This document shows positions 46,401-58,482 of a stretch of 64,000 bases of DNA, piece after piece. Location of the stretch: positions 14,281,001 to 14,345,000 of the forward strand of contig CM074856.1 of NCBI GenBank assembly GCA_037501455.1, in the 5' to 3' direction. The notes beneath the pieces are model-generated. The model was not told the DNA's origin. It did no database searches and worked only from the letters and a program-made list of their open reading frames with translations. Source of the DNA: Lantana camara. Lineage: Eukaryota > Streptophyta > Magnoliopsida > Lamiales > Verbenaceae. Position 1 is the stretch's first letter; each line of letters opens with the position of its first letter. The translations under genes were made by a program, and so were the position numbers.

Positions 46401-46955
46401 TGATGGGGCCCTACCCACTTAGGACACGTGGCCAGCCTTATGAGAGTTAGACTGAGGAGAACTAGCTTACTACGAGCTGTGTGGGGGAGCTCGCGGTGTG
46501 AGCTCGCTCCTTGGAATCTTATGAATTGCGAGTTGGGAGACGACGAGCTGCATTCGGATAACACCAAAGCCCAAGTCAATAGCACAACACAAATAGAAGA
46601 GTTCGCTAAGAACAGGCGAGCAGAAGAAAACAAACGAACAGACGAATCAGCTCGCAAGTATAACGAGCTGATAGAAGACCGTGGAGCAGAAGGATATCTA
46701 GAGGAGTGTCGGGCAAGTAACAACTAAATAAGATACGAAAGAATCTGGTAAGATCATAACAAATCGAATAGAAGAGAAGGTAATGTGAATGACTAAAACT
46801 CTAAGTCCGATATTCTATATAAACGACCCTAGAGATATGACGATCCGGGCTTTTGGTCTGATCTCTTGATTAGTCTCTCTGAAGCCCTGGCTTACTTCGG
46901 TAAGATCCTTGAAGAAAGAGGGATTAATCTCTAAGGGTTTGGGCTGGACGCAACA
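46401..46955 (+). mobile_element. Solo LTR (555 bp), probably gypsy
   Basis: Starts TGATGGGGCCC and ends GACGCAACA, with perfect target duplication CTATA (46396-46400 and 46956-46960) and an empty site in unit A near 42535. A plus-strand TATA box CTATATAAAC lies at 46815-46824. It has no coding content; a 99-codon open stretch inside is fortuitous. Confidence 0.85.
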
Positions 46956-47351
46956 CTATATTATAAGGAATTTTTGTTGTTGAACTCTGATTTCTAATCA
47001 ATACAGCTGCACTTCTAATCCTTATTGAGTGATTAATCTTATTTTTCCAAATTTCTTTGGAAGTGCAGATTAATCTTTCCGGAGTTTGGGAGTGAGAACT
47101 TAGGAATAGAGAAAAAAAAATCAAAAGATTTTGTCTTTATTGAGCCAAACAAATCCATACAAACCTTATATAGCAAATATAAAATTCACCACCGTCTCAA
47201 TAAAATGAGATTTTATTAAACAAATCCATACAACAAATATAAAATTCACCAAGGTCTCAATAAAAATGACAATTTATTTAGAAACATGAACTAAGAATCA
47301 AAAGACTTATTACTGACAGTAACGGTTATTCATCAATATCAGCACAATAAA

Positions 47352-48494
47352 TCACAAAAAGGGCATAAACCAGAAGGGTCTACCTAATGCTACATCCACT
47401 CTAATATGCGTAGTTTGTCCATCTTCAAGATTGTAACAACCCACATCCTTCTCCCATCGATACAAGGAATCACTTGTGAAGTATATATAGTTAGGCTTAA
47501 TTCCACGATATTCAGAGGCATTCTCTAATACCATCGATGTGCTACTCCCAAGGAAAATAGCTCGATCGCCCAAACTCTTAATCTCACCTTCCTCTCCATT
47601 GATCAAATCCAATTCATGCACTCGAAACCACTTCTTCAAATGTTCAACCTCCCAGAACCCTTTGTGTGTTCTCGTCTCAAATGATTCTTTAGTAAATTCA
47701 ATTTCATCAAGGAAGCAAACAACCACGAACACACTACCCGGTGTCGATCCGGCCACAACATACAACTCCTTTTCGCAGGTGGCAGTCGGTTTCATAGTTG
47801 ATCTCCAACCCATCGTGGAGACGACGCGAGCAAAGATGGGATCTTGACGAGGGCCTAAATCTTCCCAGCTCCAAACTGCTCCGGATTGAGTTATGACATA
47901 GAATAGATCTTCATTATGATGATAAATGAGATCACTGAAACATGGAGCCGCTCCACCGTTTGTCCACCTCTTATCCCCTGGTCTCCAATAAGCCAGAATC
48001 ATTTCAAAGCTGCCGTACACAATCATCAACACAAAATCGGACGGGGACTCCGACGGGTTGGCCGACAGGGCCGCGTTGTTTAGGTAGGAGCTAGTCGGTA
48101 AGTTGTCTGGCGAGGGAGGAAGATGAATCTGAAATCGAGAAAGTGGATGGACCAGGTTCATGTCCTGATCATTTCTCACTATTGTTATGACCCATCCGTA
48201 GTTTAATCCGATGCACGCTTTATTGGACATCTCTGGGATATATAGATTCTTTGTTAACCAGTGCTGTTTTGAAAGGCTAAAAATGTGTTGCTCTGCTTCA
48301 CATTCCCTGGCGGGAAGCATGAGCCATGGAGTCGGGGGGCAGCGTAAATACTGCTTATTGTTGGTAGCAGCCACATGCCATGATTTGCAAACCATCCCAA
48401 AAGCCGTGAAATCTTCTATGCAGTTTATCTTTTTAAGAATCAGAGCAAGCAGATCATGGTGAAGCCCCCGCCAATCTGCCATGGCTGGCGTCAT
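47352..48494 (-). CDS. F-box protein with DUF295 domain
   Basis: Likely the substrate-recognition subunit of an SCF ubiquitin ligase; F-box-DUF295 proteins form a large, fast-evolving plant family with few known targets. Single exon, 380 residues (376 if the second ATG at 48482, giving MADWRG, is used). F-box at about residues 5-45 ('WRGLHHDLLALILKKINCIEDF' in parts, 'VCKSWH'). The DUF295 domain follows with beta-propeller-like repeats, 'ILAYWRPGDKRWT', 'LFYVITQSGAVWSWE', 'AIFLGSSTSMVL', 'NYIYFTSDSLY'. The frame is intact and of the usual family length. It is the unbroken parent of the truncated copy at 42863-43530. Its 3' side is flanked by transposon debris. Confidence 0.85.
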   Translation of the reverse strand: MTPAMADWRGLHHDLLALILKKINCIEDFTAFGMVCKSWHVAATNNKQYLRCPPTPWLMLPARECEAEQHIFSLSKQHWLTKNLYIPEMSNKACIGLNYGWVITIVRNDQDMNLVHPLSRFQIHLPPSPDNLPTSSYLNNAALSANPSESPSDFVLMIVYGSFEMILAYWRPGDKRWTNGGAAPCFSDLIYHHNEDLFYVITQSGAVWSWEDLGPRQDPIFARVVSTMGWRSTMKPTATCEKELYVVAGSTPGSVFVVVCFLDEIEFTKESFETRTHKGFWEVEHLKKWFRVHELDLINGEEGEIKSLGDRAIFLGSSTSMVLENASEYRGIKPNYIYFTSDSLYRWEKDVGCYNLEDGQTTHIRVDVALGRPFWFMPFL

Positions 48495-49377
48495 GAAAAT
48501 AAAATATATATATGGTTTGGAAATTTGGCAAAAATCATATAAATCAAATTACAGTTGTTTTCGCACCGTTTCATCTTCTCGGCACACGCTGCTAGCTTTG
48601 GGGTGTGGCCATGGAGGGGGTGTTATTGAGTGCTGCGGCGATGGATCTGGTGTTAATGGTGTCGGTGAAAGAGCCGAATCTGGCGTTGATGGATCTAGTG
48701 TTAATAGTGATCATTTTGTTTACTAACACGTGCATTGAATAATTATATTAGGTGATATACATTCTATACTAAATGTATTTTTTCTTCTTCTCTCTCTAAC
48801 CTTTTTTCCTCTCAACTAGCTCAAATTCTTTTCTATTATATTTTACTTATACTTCTCCTCTAATTTATTTAATTTCAATTTTAACTATTATATTTTATTA
48901 ATTTGATATTATCTACTTTACTTACTCATTTATTTATCATAAGTTTATAATTATATTAAAAATATTAGCAATGAAGAATTTATTAATTTCTTTTATGTTT
49001 TGACATGCTTTTTTATTTATGTTTTGATAAGTTTTTTCGTGAATTATTGTTTACTTCTATTGCATTGATAAGGCTAGTCATTTACCAAAATAAACCTCAT
49101 ATCCAACTCAGGACGGTCTTTGAATCAGAGAGACGGCCTTTAGTTCATCCGAAAATTTTCAGGAAATATATATTTCCTGCCCCAAACTTTCCAACTGCTG
49201 CTATGGTTGAATCTAAAAGGAAAAATGGAACAAGAGTGAAATTGGTAGGATTTTGTTGAGTAATTCTCCTAAAATTTTGGGACTGGCGAAAAAAATCTGG
49301 CAAGTGGCATATTACGCAAAGAAGATTACTAATTTACTATTAGTGGACAAATAGGTAATTAGTTGTTCCATGTGATT
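48495..49377. other. F-box gene upstream region and AT-rich spacer
   Basis: TATA-like repeats lie at about 48500-48512. A phrase containing GATGGATCTGGTGTTAATG is repeated with one change about 60 bp later (48640-48710). No other gene. Confidence 0.5.
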
Positions 49378-50897
49378 TGATGGGGATTAATCTGACATTT
49401 CTGACGTGGCTTACTTCCCACACCACTTGAGATTTGTTTGATGTGAGGAAACCACCATGGAGGTAACCTCCGGTGGGGAAGGCGTATCGAGATGAGTTCT
49501 ACCAACTAGGCTAACACAAACTGATGACTGAGAATATCTATGGTGAATGAACACGATGCCTGAGGCAGAAGATGTCCCCAACGGAGAGTAACACATGGCC
49601 TATTTATAATTATGTGTGAGGGTCTTTAGGTAATTAGAGCCAGGTGATCCCACAAGGGTTGTTGCGTCTAGCCCAATGAAGGAGGCCAGGGAAAAGATGA
49701 CTATGGTCCCGGAGTAAAAGTGGCCGTAAAGCAACAATGGCAGGTGCACTGTCATGTATTATGTGTCAGAAAGCACTATGAGATTGTTACGAGGAGCAAG
49801 TGCGCTCGGCTCAACAGGATACCTGTTATTCTTTTAGAAAGTGGAATCCTAGGTGTTTTTAGGTCATTATTAGGGGTGTAAACGGATAATAAACGGATCG
49901 GATGTATGATTACCATATCCTTATCCGTTTATGATTCGGACGGATACGGATAATATCCTTTTAAATCGAATTCGGATAATATCCTTTTTATACGGATACA
50001 AGGCGGATTCGGACGGATTCGGATTTTAATCGGATTTTCAACTATTCAAAATTTGACATAAATTATTTATTTATATAATTTCGAACTTTTAATCAGATTA
50101 TCAACTATTCATTTATAGATAAATTATTTAATAATTATATAACTTTGAATATTTATATTTTAGACGAATAGAGAAATAATAAGTATATCTATATAGATCA
50201 TTTTTATGTTTTAGCGAATGTATAAGTGTGGTGAAATTATAAATTTTATCATATAATTAATTTGAAATATAATACTTTTATTAGTAACATAATATATGTT
50301 AATTATATTATCTCTATATGAATATTGACCTGAACATATAGTTACTAATAAAACCTAGGGTTTTTGTTTAATAAATGCGCTAAAAAATTTACTTAATACT
50401 AATAATCTATCATACATACACGGTTTTGTGTATATATTTTAATATAATACATTATTTATCGGATACGGATTACGGATAAATCGAATAACGGATATATCTA
50501 ACGGATAATGAAACGGATCGGATGTTAAACAGATCGGATGCCTTATTACCATATCCTTATCCGTTTATAATTCGGATATCTATAATCGAATACGGATAAT
50601 ATCCTCTTGAGACGGATTCGGATAATATCCTCTGTAAACGAGAATTCGGATGTGGACGGATATCGGATTTTCGAATATCCATTTACAGCCCTAGTCATTA
50701 TCCCCTTGGCGGATAGCTTTGAACCTCTGTCCTTTGGCACACTTCTGGCACCTGTACACGTGGGTTGACTTTGGCTCTCTCTCGTGTCAAGCCTCGACGG
50801 CCAGTTGAAGACGGTTAAGTTGGCTCTCGAGGCCCGAGGCGCAGGGCCATGGGGTCCACGTGTAGCAACGTGGCGTTGCTATATTTATGTCCCATCA
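49378..50897. mobile_element. Solo LTR with a nested hAT MITE
   Basis: Ends are inverted (TGATGGGG...TCCCATCA) and flanked by the perfect target duplication TGATT (49373-49377 and 50898-50902). Without the nested MITE and its target duplication the LTR is 689 bp. It is GC-richer than the surroundings and non-coding. A TATA-like TATTTATAATT lies near 49600. Confidence 0.85.
49871..50693. mobile_element. hAT-type MITE, family X copy 1 (823 bp)
   Basis: Terminal inverted repeats TAGGGGTGTAAA and TTTACAGCCCTA, with a perfect 8-bp target duplication GTCATTAT (49863-49870 and 50694-50701). Both ends are dense in CGGATA/TATCCG words that can pair with each other; the centre is AT-rich. No coding capacity. 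Confidence 0.9.
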
Positions 50898-51350
50898 TGA
50901 TTAATCAGTGGACAAATAGATTTTTTATTTTTTCATGTAATATTGCATTATATTTATATATGAAACATGCGTGTTAGATATTTCATATAAGCCAAAAACA
51001 GGGAAAATACCTCAGGACCCCCCTGTGATTTTAAAAATTTTCAATTAACCCCCCTGTAAAATGGAAATTGTCTAAGCCACACCCTGTGAAATTTTTTAAA
51101 GGGCACGTTGCTACCTTAATACATCACGTGATATTCACGCAGAGAATTGTGAGAGTGGTATACCGATTTTTTTAATATAAAGGACATGAATTACCAAAAT
51201 TACCCTTATATTATACTGATATAATTGAGCTTCTTCTTCCTTTACTCTTATACAGTGGGACGCCATTTTTCTTGCAGCTTGAAGATTGGAGGTGAGGATT
51301 TCGGCCATGGGGTCTTCTTCCAACAGTCGGCAACCTGAAAATGGGCGTTC

Positions 51351-51461
51351 GTCGATTTGAGGTATGGTAGTACGCCTTTCTGCAAATGCCCAGCAAAGTG
51401 TGATATCAAGGTTGTTGAATCCAAAGAAAAAGCTTCCAAGGGCCAGCTCTATTACTGTTAG
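51351..51461 (+). pseudogene. Possible GRF-type zinc finger fragment
   Basis: In one frame the stretch reads 'YGSTPFCKCPAKCDIKVVES' and ends 'QLYYC' before a stop, with cysteine spacing that recalls GRF-type zinc fingers (C-x-C ... C ... C). An ATG at 51308 in another frame starts a Ser-rich run. Too short and broken for certainty. Confidence 0.3.
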
Positions 51462-51463
51462 GC

Positions 51464-52201
51464 ATGGGAAGGAGTATCCATGCCTATGCAATGAAGTTCA
51501 TGGATGATCTTGGCCTCTATCTTGCAAATTCTTTAATAAGTTTCTATGCAAAATGTGGAAGCATGGAAGATAGTCTGCAGGTGTTTGATAAAATGCGTGA
51601 GAGAAACATAGTATCTTGGAATGCTGTGATATGCGGGTATGCACAAAACGGACAAGGAAATGGTGCAATAGAAATGTATGAAAAGATGAACCTAATGGGC
51701 GTTAAACCAAATAGTGTTACTATTCTCGGTTTGCTGTTAGCCTGCACTCATGCCGGCCTCATTGGTGAAGGCTATAGATATTTCAATCAGGCAAGAAATG
51801 AGAACCCAAGCCTAGTAAAAGCAGAGCACTATGCCTGCATGATCGACTTACTATCACGTTCAGGACGATTTCAGGAAGCTGAGAGGTTTCTCAACGATTT
51901 GCCTTTTGAACCTGGAGTAGGGTTTTGGAAGGCATTGCTTGGAGGGTGTCATACACATGCAAATTTCAAATTGGGCTAAGTTGCAGCAAGAAAAATCCTG
52001 GAGTTGGATCCTCAAGACGTGTCGTCTTATGTAATGCTTTCTAATGCACATTCTGCTGCAGGAAGGTGGCAGAGTGTATTGGATGTAAGGCTGAAGATGA
52101 AAGAGAAAAGATTGAGCAGGATTCCTGGCAGCAGTTGGATAGAAATTTTAGGATTAATTTTTATGCACTTCAATTCGAAAAGGAGAGAGAGAGAGAGTTG
52201 A
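51464..52201 (+). pseudogene. PPR (PLS/E-type) gene fragment
   Basis: Pentatricopeptide repeat proteins bind organellar RNA in mitochondria or plastids. The segment has about three to four repeats ('LANSLISFYAKCGSMEDSLQ', 'RNIVSWNAVICGYAQNGQG', 'VTILGLLLACTHAGLIGEGY') and E-type motifs ending with 'GSSWIEI'. The usual several hundred residues before it are absent. An in-frame TAA at 51977-51979 splits it, and the same frame resumes for 70 codons. Lying inside the TIR-bounded element, it is best read as a captured, decaying fragment. Confidence 0.85.
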
Positions 52202-52425
52202 TAACACAACCATGAAAAGATTAAACTAATAGCAATACAATTAAACAAAAGTCTCCATATAAATCGGGCAATTATCATATCTGAAGCTCCAACATCTAAA
52301 ATGAAACAAAGCTTGTTCTTCATTTGAATACGAAATTCTAAGTGCCTTTAGTCCAACTCTTGAACAAAAAAAGCATAAACACAAAACTGAAGCTCTTGCC
52401 GCTTATACGATTAAGCTGCTTTGGA

Positions 52426-52716
<291 letters not shown>

Positions 52717-53543
52717 TTATTGTGATAAGATTGAATACGACAAAGATGAATCAGCAATTACTAAGACTCGCAACCAAAACAACAGTTAATCATATCATAA
52801 TAGCAGAACAACAGTTAGTCTCCATCCTCAACTTATGGTCATTTGACTCTAGTATTCATTTCCACTGGACTAGGAGCTCATAATTACTGTATCCGTATGC
52901 AGTTAGTGGGTTTAATAATAGCAGAAAGGTTACAACAAGCATAGGAAGAAAACGGTCAATCTTAAAATTCAGGTCTTCTCAAAACTCCCCTTGCATACTT
53001 CGACACTTTCACATATTGGCACCAAAATTACACGGTTCTTATGTCAGCTAGATTTAATCGAAGATCTGCTAAATCTCAGATCTGCTAAAATCTCACGGTT
53101 CTTATGCACTTCACTTCAACTGTAAATCTCAGATCTGCTAAATCTAAATCCAAATTTATTCACTGATTACAGCTTATTCGAGATAGTATAAACTACTGAT
53201 TAATCCTACTCCACTCCAACCTTAACACATAACACATAAAACTGAGATAGATTAGAACAGCGGCGTACCTTTAGCTTGTGTTTGAAGGGTTTGTGTTTGA
53301 GTGGGAAATTTCTAAAAATTTCAACTAAGCTGTCGGCTTGTTCATCCGCTGAGTAAGGGCAATTTATGAAAGGGTAAATTTGTCTTTTCAAAGCTAAAAT
53401 CAATTAAAAATTCATGCGGGAGGCAGTGAGCCTTTTTTGAAAAAACATAAGGTGTTTCATTGGGAATTGTTATTTTTCAGGGGGGTATTTTGCCAATTTT
53501 CAAAATCACAGGGGGCTAAAATGTTATTAACTCGCCAAAAACA

Positions 53544-54377
53544 TGATGTATCACAGGTTTTAGTCGGGGTGTTCATGCTTCGATTAGGTTAACCAAAACT
53601 TTCCATTTCGGAAAATCTAAACCGAAACAGAACATTATCTGGAACCTTCCATTTTGGAAAAATCTAAACCGAAACCAAACCATAACGTACTTTTTCCGTT
53701 CAGGTTCAGTTTCGGCAAAAAAAAAAAAAAAAAAAAAAAGGAAAAGAGAAAAAACTGAGAAAAAATAAAATATAAAAAGAAAAAAGAAACAAAATACTGG
53801 AAGCTTGAATTGTCCAAACTAAACATGCAATACATGTCCAAACTACCTAGTACCAAACAACCATTTAACTACGTCTTCTTGAAACAACCATGAAAAAAAA
53901 CCAAACAATTACACAATCAAATTATCGTGCAAATTATCAAAAACAGAATGTAATAAAAATAAATATTTATTCAAAAACAGAATTATAGCATCAAGATTCA
54001 GAAAAATTCACAAAAACAGAAACTTTAGCTCATAGGCTCGATCAACATCTCAACTGCAATCAACTGCAATAAAACTCATAGACAGAAAAATTTACAAAGA
54101 TAAAAACTTTAACTCATAGGCTCAACAATAAAACTCATAGGCTCAAGATTCAGAAAAATTCACAAAAAACAGAAATTTTAGCTAAATTGACACAAAGGGA
54201 TTAAGAGTTAAAGTTATTTCATCATTTAAGAGGAAGAAAAGAAAAAAAAAGTAGGAAAACCAAATAGAAAAAGATGTCTGGGTTATTATAACGCACTCGT
54301 GCATGGGTAAATTTGAACTTTTAACTATTCATTTATATTTTTTGGTCCTAACTATTCATTTATATGCTTAAACTAAA
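53544..54377. repeat. AT-rich spacer with poly-A run and three-fold degenerate repeat
   Basis: A paired 'TCTAAACCGAAAC' segment occurs near 53615 and 53663, followed by a run of about 23 A (53717-53739). Between 53988 and 54185 the phrase 'CAAGATTCAGAAAAATTCAC' with 'AACTTTAGCTCATAGGCTC' appears about three times with changes. Near 54325-54410 TTTGGTCCTAACT repeats. No gene. Confidence 0.6.
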
Positions 54378-55270
54378 TTCATTTATATTTTTTGGTCCTA
54401 ACTGATATAGCATAATAGAGCGTGGCCACGTGGCCGCCCCCGGTTGGTGCCACGTGGACCACTACGCCAATATGGACAAACCAGGAACGACCCTTTAGAC
54501 AGACCAATTTCCTCTGACACGGCCTGGCGTGAAGTAGCCACGCGGCACGCCCCAGAGGAGCCACGTGGACTGCCTTGGAAACCTGGACAGGCTAGACACG
54601 GTCCCGTACAGATCATCAGGTCGATTAGATCATCAGATCTACACGGATCAGGTCGGCTCACACGTCGCCTAATCATCCGATCATCAGATCGTCAAATCTG
54701 CTCTTCCGTGAGCCCCAAACAAGATTAAGGATCCCGGAAGGCGTGTCGATCTCCAGATCGATGTTATACGTCACCGGACACCCGAATACTGTAAAGCACT
54801 CCTGTCGGGACACGCGTATCTCTCTCATTCCCTGGAACAGGCATACTACGAATCATTAATGACCGTCAATCCCTGCTTTTACCCAAAGGGGAAAGAAGGT
54901 ACAAACGACCCGCCTCAAGCCGGTTCCATCGTCCGACATTCAGATCGACGACTGGCAACGCCATTAATGCACACCTACAGTACACACATTAATGTGTTAT
55001 TTAGCCATGGCTATAAATACTAGCCCCTTGAACAGTAGTTGGTAAGCCTTTAATACGCATTCAATTGCATTTATTCTCTCTCTAAAGAGCTCCATTACTA
55101 ACTTGAGCATCAGAGTGCCAAACTTGGGTAAAACCCCAAGTTCCCCAAGCTGGTACTTAGCTCACGTGTGTTAGTGCTTTCAGGTCGATAAAGAGCCCAC
55201 TTGAACAAATTCTTAACTGATTGACCCATATCTGACAGCCAGATCGACCACGTCAGATCGACCAGATTTG
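54378..55270 (+). mobile_element. LTR-like remnant
   Basis: A GC-rich block in AT-rich surroundings, from a TGATATAG start to a CCAGATCA end, with GCCACGTGG sites near its left side and a TATA box (CTATAAATACTAG) at about 55011. A Gag or Pol part is absent. The flanks do not form a clean 5-bp duplication, so the exact ends are uncertain. Confidence 0.5.
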
Positions 55271-56396
55271 AGCCAGATCATATACTATTATATTAAGTAA
55301 GAGATAATAATCGTTTTAGAGTCTTGAACTCTTGAAATCTTTTATTTATTTATTTTATCCATTATGTTCTCTTGTATTCCTTTTTTTTTTTTTTTTTTGC
55401 CTTATTATTATTTTTTATCACTGCAACCAAATTTTCGTAACTTCTCTTTTCACTTAACCTACTTTAATTCCTTTTATTTTCTTTTATATAAAATTTTATT
55501 TTTTTTCCTCATATTTGATGTTTTTTTATTTATCATAATTTAATATTTATATTAAAATTAATTATAGAATATCTATTAATATAAAAATTAATTTAATATA
55601 TTTAAATAATAATATATTTTTTATTTGCACGCCCACCAAGTGTGCAGAAGTTGCTAGTGTATATAATTTGTATCTTATAATTACATAAATTAGAATATAC
55701 CAGTTCAGAATAATTATTCTCTCTCACTTCTTTTTTTATGTATATTCATTAATTTCTAAGAAATAGGACACAGGAAAGAACGGGAGAAATATGCCAACAT
55801 GTTAAAATGATTTGGTATTCCCCAACTTATCTTAAAGAAACCTATAAATAACTCATTAACTTATTTTTACATCTTATATGAGGGACAACTTATTTTAACG
55901 TCCCAACATATTTTTTTTCTCTTATATACAAATTTTTTTAGCTTCCCTTCTCTTATATACAATTGTCATTACTAATATCTCCCAAACTCATAATCTTTTA
56001 TTAATCCTAATACTTTGAGATTGCTTGTTTTTACAATGAGACCCAATATCTTATAAGATCCAAAATATTCTATAAAATATAAGAAACAAATATTCTAATA
56101 AGCTTCACAAAGACCCTTATATCCATAGTGAAACAAATTCATGTATAAAAAACAACTAAGATGAGAATTATTTGCAACGTACATTTTATATTGTTAGTCA
56201 CAAGAATAGAAAATTTCTAACACGAATCTAACTCAGCCGAACTTAACTAAAAATTCCAGAGCCGCGCTTGCATGTGCCTTGCACATCACATGAGAACAAC
56301 TATTTCACGTTTTCCACTTGTTTCACCTCACAGAAAACAACTATTTCATATCCTCCCAACTAATTACTCTTCTTCTCTCCCAGATTAACCAACCCC
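55271..56396. other. AT-rich intergenic spacer
   Basis: Contains a poly-T run at about 55380-55399. No gene or repeat could be defined. Confidence 0.6.
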
Positions 56397-56939
56397 GCAG
56401 AAATCGTAATTTCCCGGTCTCTTCCACTCTCCATCGCCGTCGCCGTCCTCTGCTGTAGTCTATACTCCCCACCACTCCCTGCCGCCGCCGCCGCCAAAGG
56501 AACCGAGTTAATCACCCGAGTCTGCAGAAACATCACAGACTTCGCCTTCTGCTGTCAAAGTTTCAACTCCGATCCACGCGCCACCACCGCCAACCAATAT
56601 GTTCTGGCCTACATAGCACTGGACAACGCGTACGCCAACGCGACTGATACCAGAAAATACATTGCCGGAGAGATCATGAAATCACATTCATTCGTACCGG
56701 TTCTGAAAAGATGCCTGGGCTGTTATGACCAAGTGGTTCGGGCCCTGACTCAGGTGCAAGGAGACTTGGATTCCGAAACCTATGCAGATTTGGGTAAACT
56801 CGCCATGGATGTTGGAAACTCTGCACGAGCTTGCGGGAAAGCTTTCAACGCTACGTTAAAGTCGCCGTTAACCACGAGGAATGGCAATCTGATCAAGTTG
56901 GCTAATATCTGTTATGTCGTTTTTAGCCTGGTTTGAATA
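56397..56939 (+). pseudogene. Pectin methylesterase / invertase inhibitor-like gene without a start codon
   Basis: The frame from 56364 to the TGA at 56937 encodes a hydrophobic, signal-peptide-like segment ('SLPLSIAVAVLCCSLYS', Ala-run), then a four-helix PMEI domain: first cysteine pair in 'RVCRNITDFAFC', 'YIALDNAYANATDT', 'VLKRCLGCYDQVVRAL', and 'ARACGKAFNATLKSPLTTR' with the later cysteines. Such proteins are secreted and block pectin methylesterase or acid invertase. In this frame no ATG lies between the upstream TAA (56361-56363) and codon 56676, which is inside the domain. Family members are normally single-exon with an ATG before the signal peptide. So the start was lost, or an upstream exon or non-AUG start is used. 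Otherwise the domain is intact. Confidence 0.75.
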
Positions 56940-57843
56940 TGAATATAATTGTTTGATGTTTTATTTGTCTTTCCTACTTATTTCATGTTTCTGTAGCTAA
57001 TCTCGATTGATGAGATGGATGATGATTCTTGATGAACATCCCATGAACTCTAATGATTTTTTATTTTATTTTATTTTATTTTCCTATATCTCATTATTAG
57101 TTCAAGTCGGATTTAAATATCATTAAGGTATAAAGTTCTCTTTATTAATAATAGATATTTTTTATGCAAAAATGACTTTCAGTTATAGGATAATTTTGCC
57201 AAAAAGATTATTCAAAAATACTATTTCAGAGTAGTTGGTATCTGATTTTGCATTTTTTGCAAATAATTATATATAAATTTAGCACTAGAATACAAGATTC
57301 TTGATTAGTATATATAGTGTCAATCCGATAAACTATACCATTATTATTAGTGGTCTAATTAATATATATTGTTGTGCACAATTGTGCACAACTATATTAC
57401 TTGGCCCATGAAATTGTGTTGAACTTTTTAATTGATTCCATGCATCAAATCCTGCCTTTCTTTATTTGCTAGTTGCACTTTTGTGTTATTTTCTATTTAT
57501 TTTATGAGTCGACCATACTCATTATTGTACTCTCAGAATATTGATTCATGATTATTAATAATTGTTATAATATGAGTAGACGAATACACATGTGATGGAA
57601 TTTGCAAGTTAAATAATCTTTGGTTTGAAATGGGAATCTTTTAATCTCAACTATTATTATTATATAAACTATGTTATCTTTTGATTTTTTATATACATTG
57701 AGGAGAGTGCTGTGCATTGCTACTTCTTATTTCCCAACTAGAAATTCATGACTCGGTGCTCAATTTGTCTACAAATTATTTATAAATTCGTTGCTCTTCT
57801 ATTTTTAGATATATAACAATAAATTTAGCAACAAAAAATCTAT
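56940..57843. other. AT-rich intergenic spacer
   Basis: 3' side of the PMEI-like frame. Nothing further can be supported. Confidence 0.6.
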
Positions 57844-58474
57844 TAGGGCTGTCAATGGATCGGATTTTAATCCGAATCCGATCCGAATCCGGTCCAAATT
57901 TTAGCATATTCGTCCGATAAAAATGTCCGATGGATCATATCCGATTATAAATATTCGTTATCCGAAATAAATGGAGCGAATATGGAATTAACGAATTCGA
58001 TCCGTTTAGAATCCGAATCCGATTATATATATAATATTTAATTAAAATAAATTATTTACTAGTACATAATATTAAGTAAAATGACTAAAATTATAATTTT
58101 CACATAATTATCACTTTAAACAACAATAAAATTTGAATTATTTACTCTAAAAGTATATATTTTTCTTTATTAATAAGTTTAAATTAACTTATTTTAAACA
58201 AATATAAATAAAATCATCAAATAATCCATTAAATTATTATTATTTATTAATATTATGTAATTGTATTTATTCTTTATATTAAATTTGTTAAATAAAAAAA
58301 ATTAAATTTTATTGCTAATTGGATCGGATCTTTAATCGGATATAGTCCGATCCGATTATACATGGATTCAAACTAACTGAGTCCGAATCCTATAGGATTC
58401 GGATTCGGATCCGGTTGTCAGATTCGGGCCCGGATCCCCTGATCCGGCCCTAATCCGACCCGTTGACAGCCCTA
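57844..58474. mobile_element. hAT-type MITE, family Y copy 1 (631 bp)
   Basis: Terminal inverted repeats TAGGGCTGTCAA and TTGACAGCCCTA with the perfect 8-bp target duplication AAATCTAT (57836-57843 and 58475-58482). Ends are rich in GGATTCGGAT/ATCCGAATCC words; the centre is AT-rich. Confidence 0.9.
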
Positions 58475-58482
58475 AAATCTAT

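Larger units (their letters stand above)
41464..48012. repeat. Tandem duplication: unit A 41464-43530, unit B 43531-48012
   Basis: Both units start at CTCTTAGGTATTTG in gypsy gag, run through a 536-bp LTR and AT-rich spacer, and end inside an F-box gene at TTCAAAGCTG. In unit B the F-box gene continues beyond the breakpoint; in unit A it is joined directly to the gag start of unit B. The junction shows about 3 bp of microhomology (TGC). Unit B is longer because two solo LTRs inserted after duplication; unit A has its own SINE insertion and a deletion of about 65 bp near 42660. Confidence 0.85.

Noticed and set aside
49335..50925. 13-bp match AGTGGACAAATAG on both sides of the solo LTR at 49378-50897 as its target duplication
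   Set aside because: It lies about 30 bp outside the LTR ends on one side; the adjoining TGATT pair fits the LTR borders exactly.
54398..54728. Overlapping frames of 61-94 codons on both strands
   Set aside because: They coincide with the GC-rich part of an LTR-like remnant and show no domain.
54373..55275. Perfect solo LTR with target duplication at 54378-55270
   Set aside because: The flanking five bases (CTAAC and TATAC) do not match, so only an LTR-like remnant is called.
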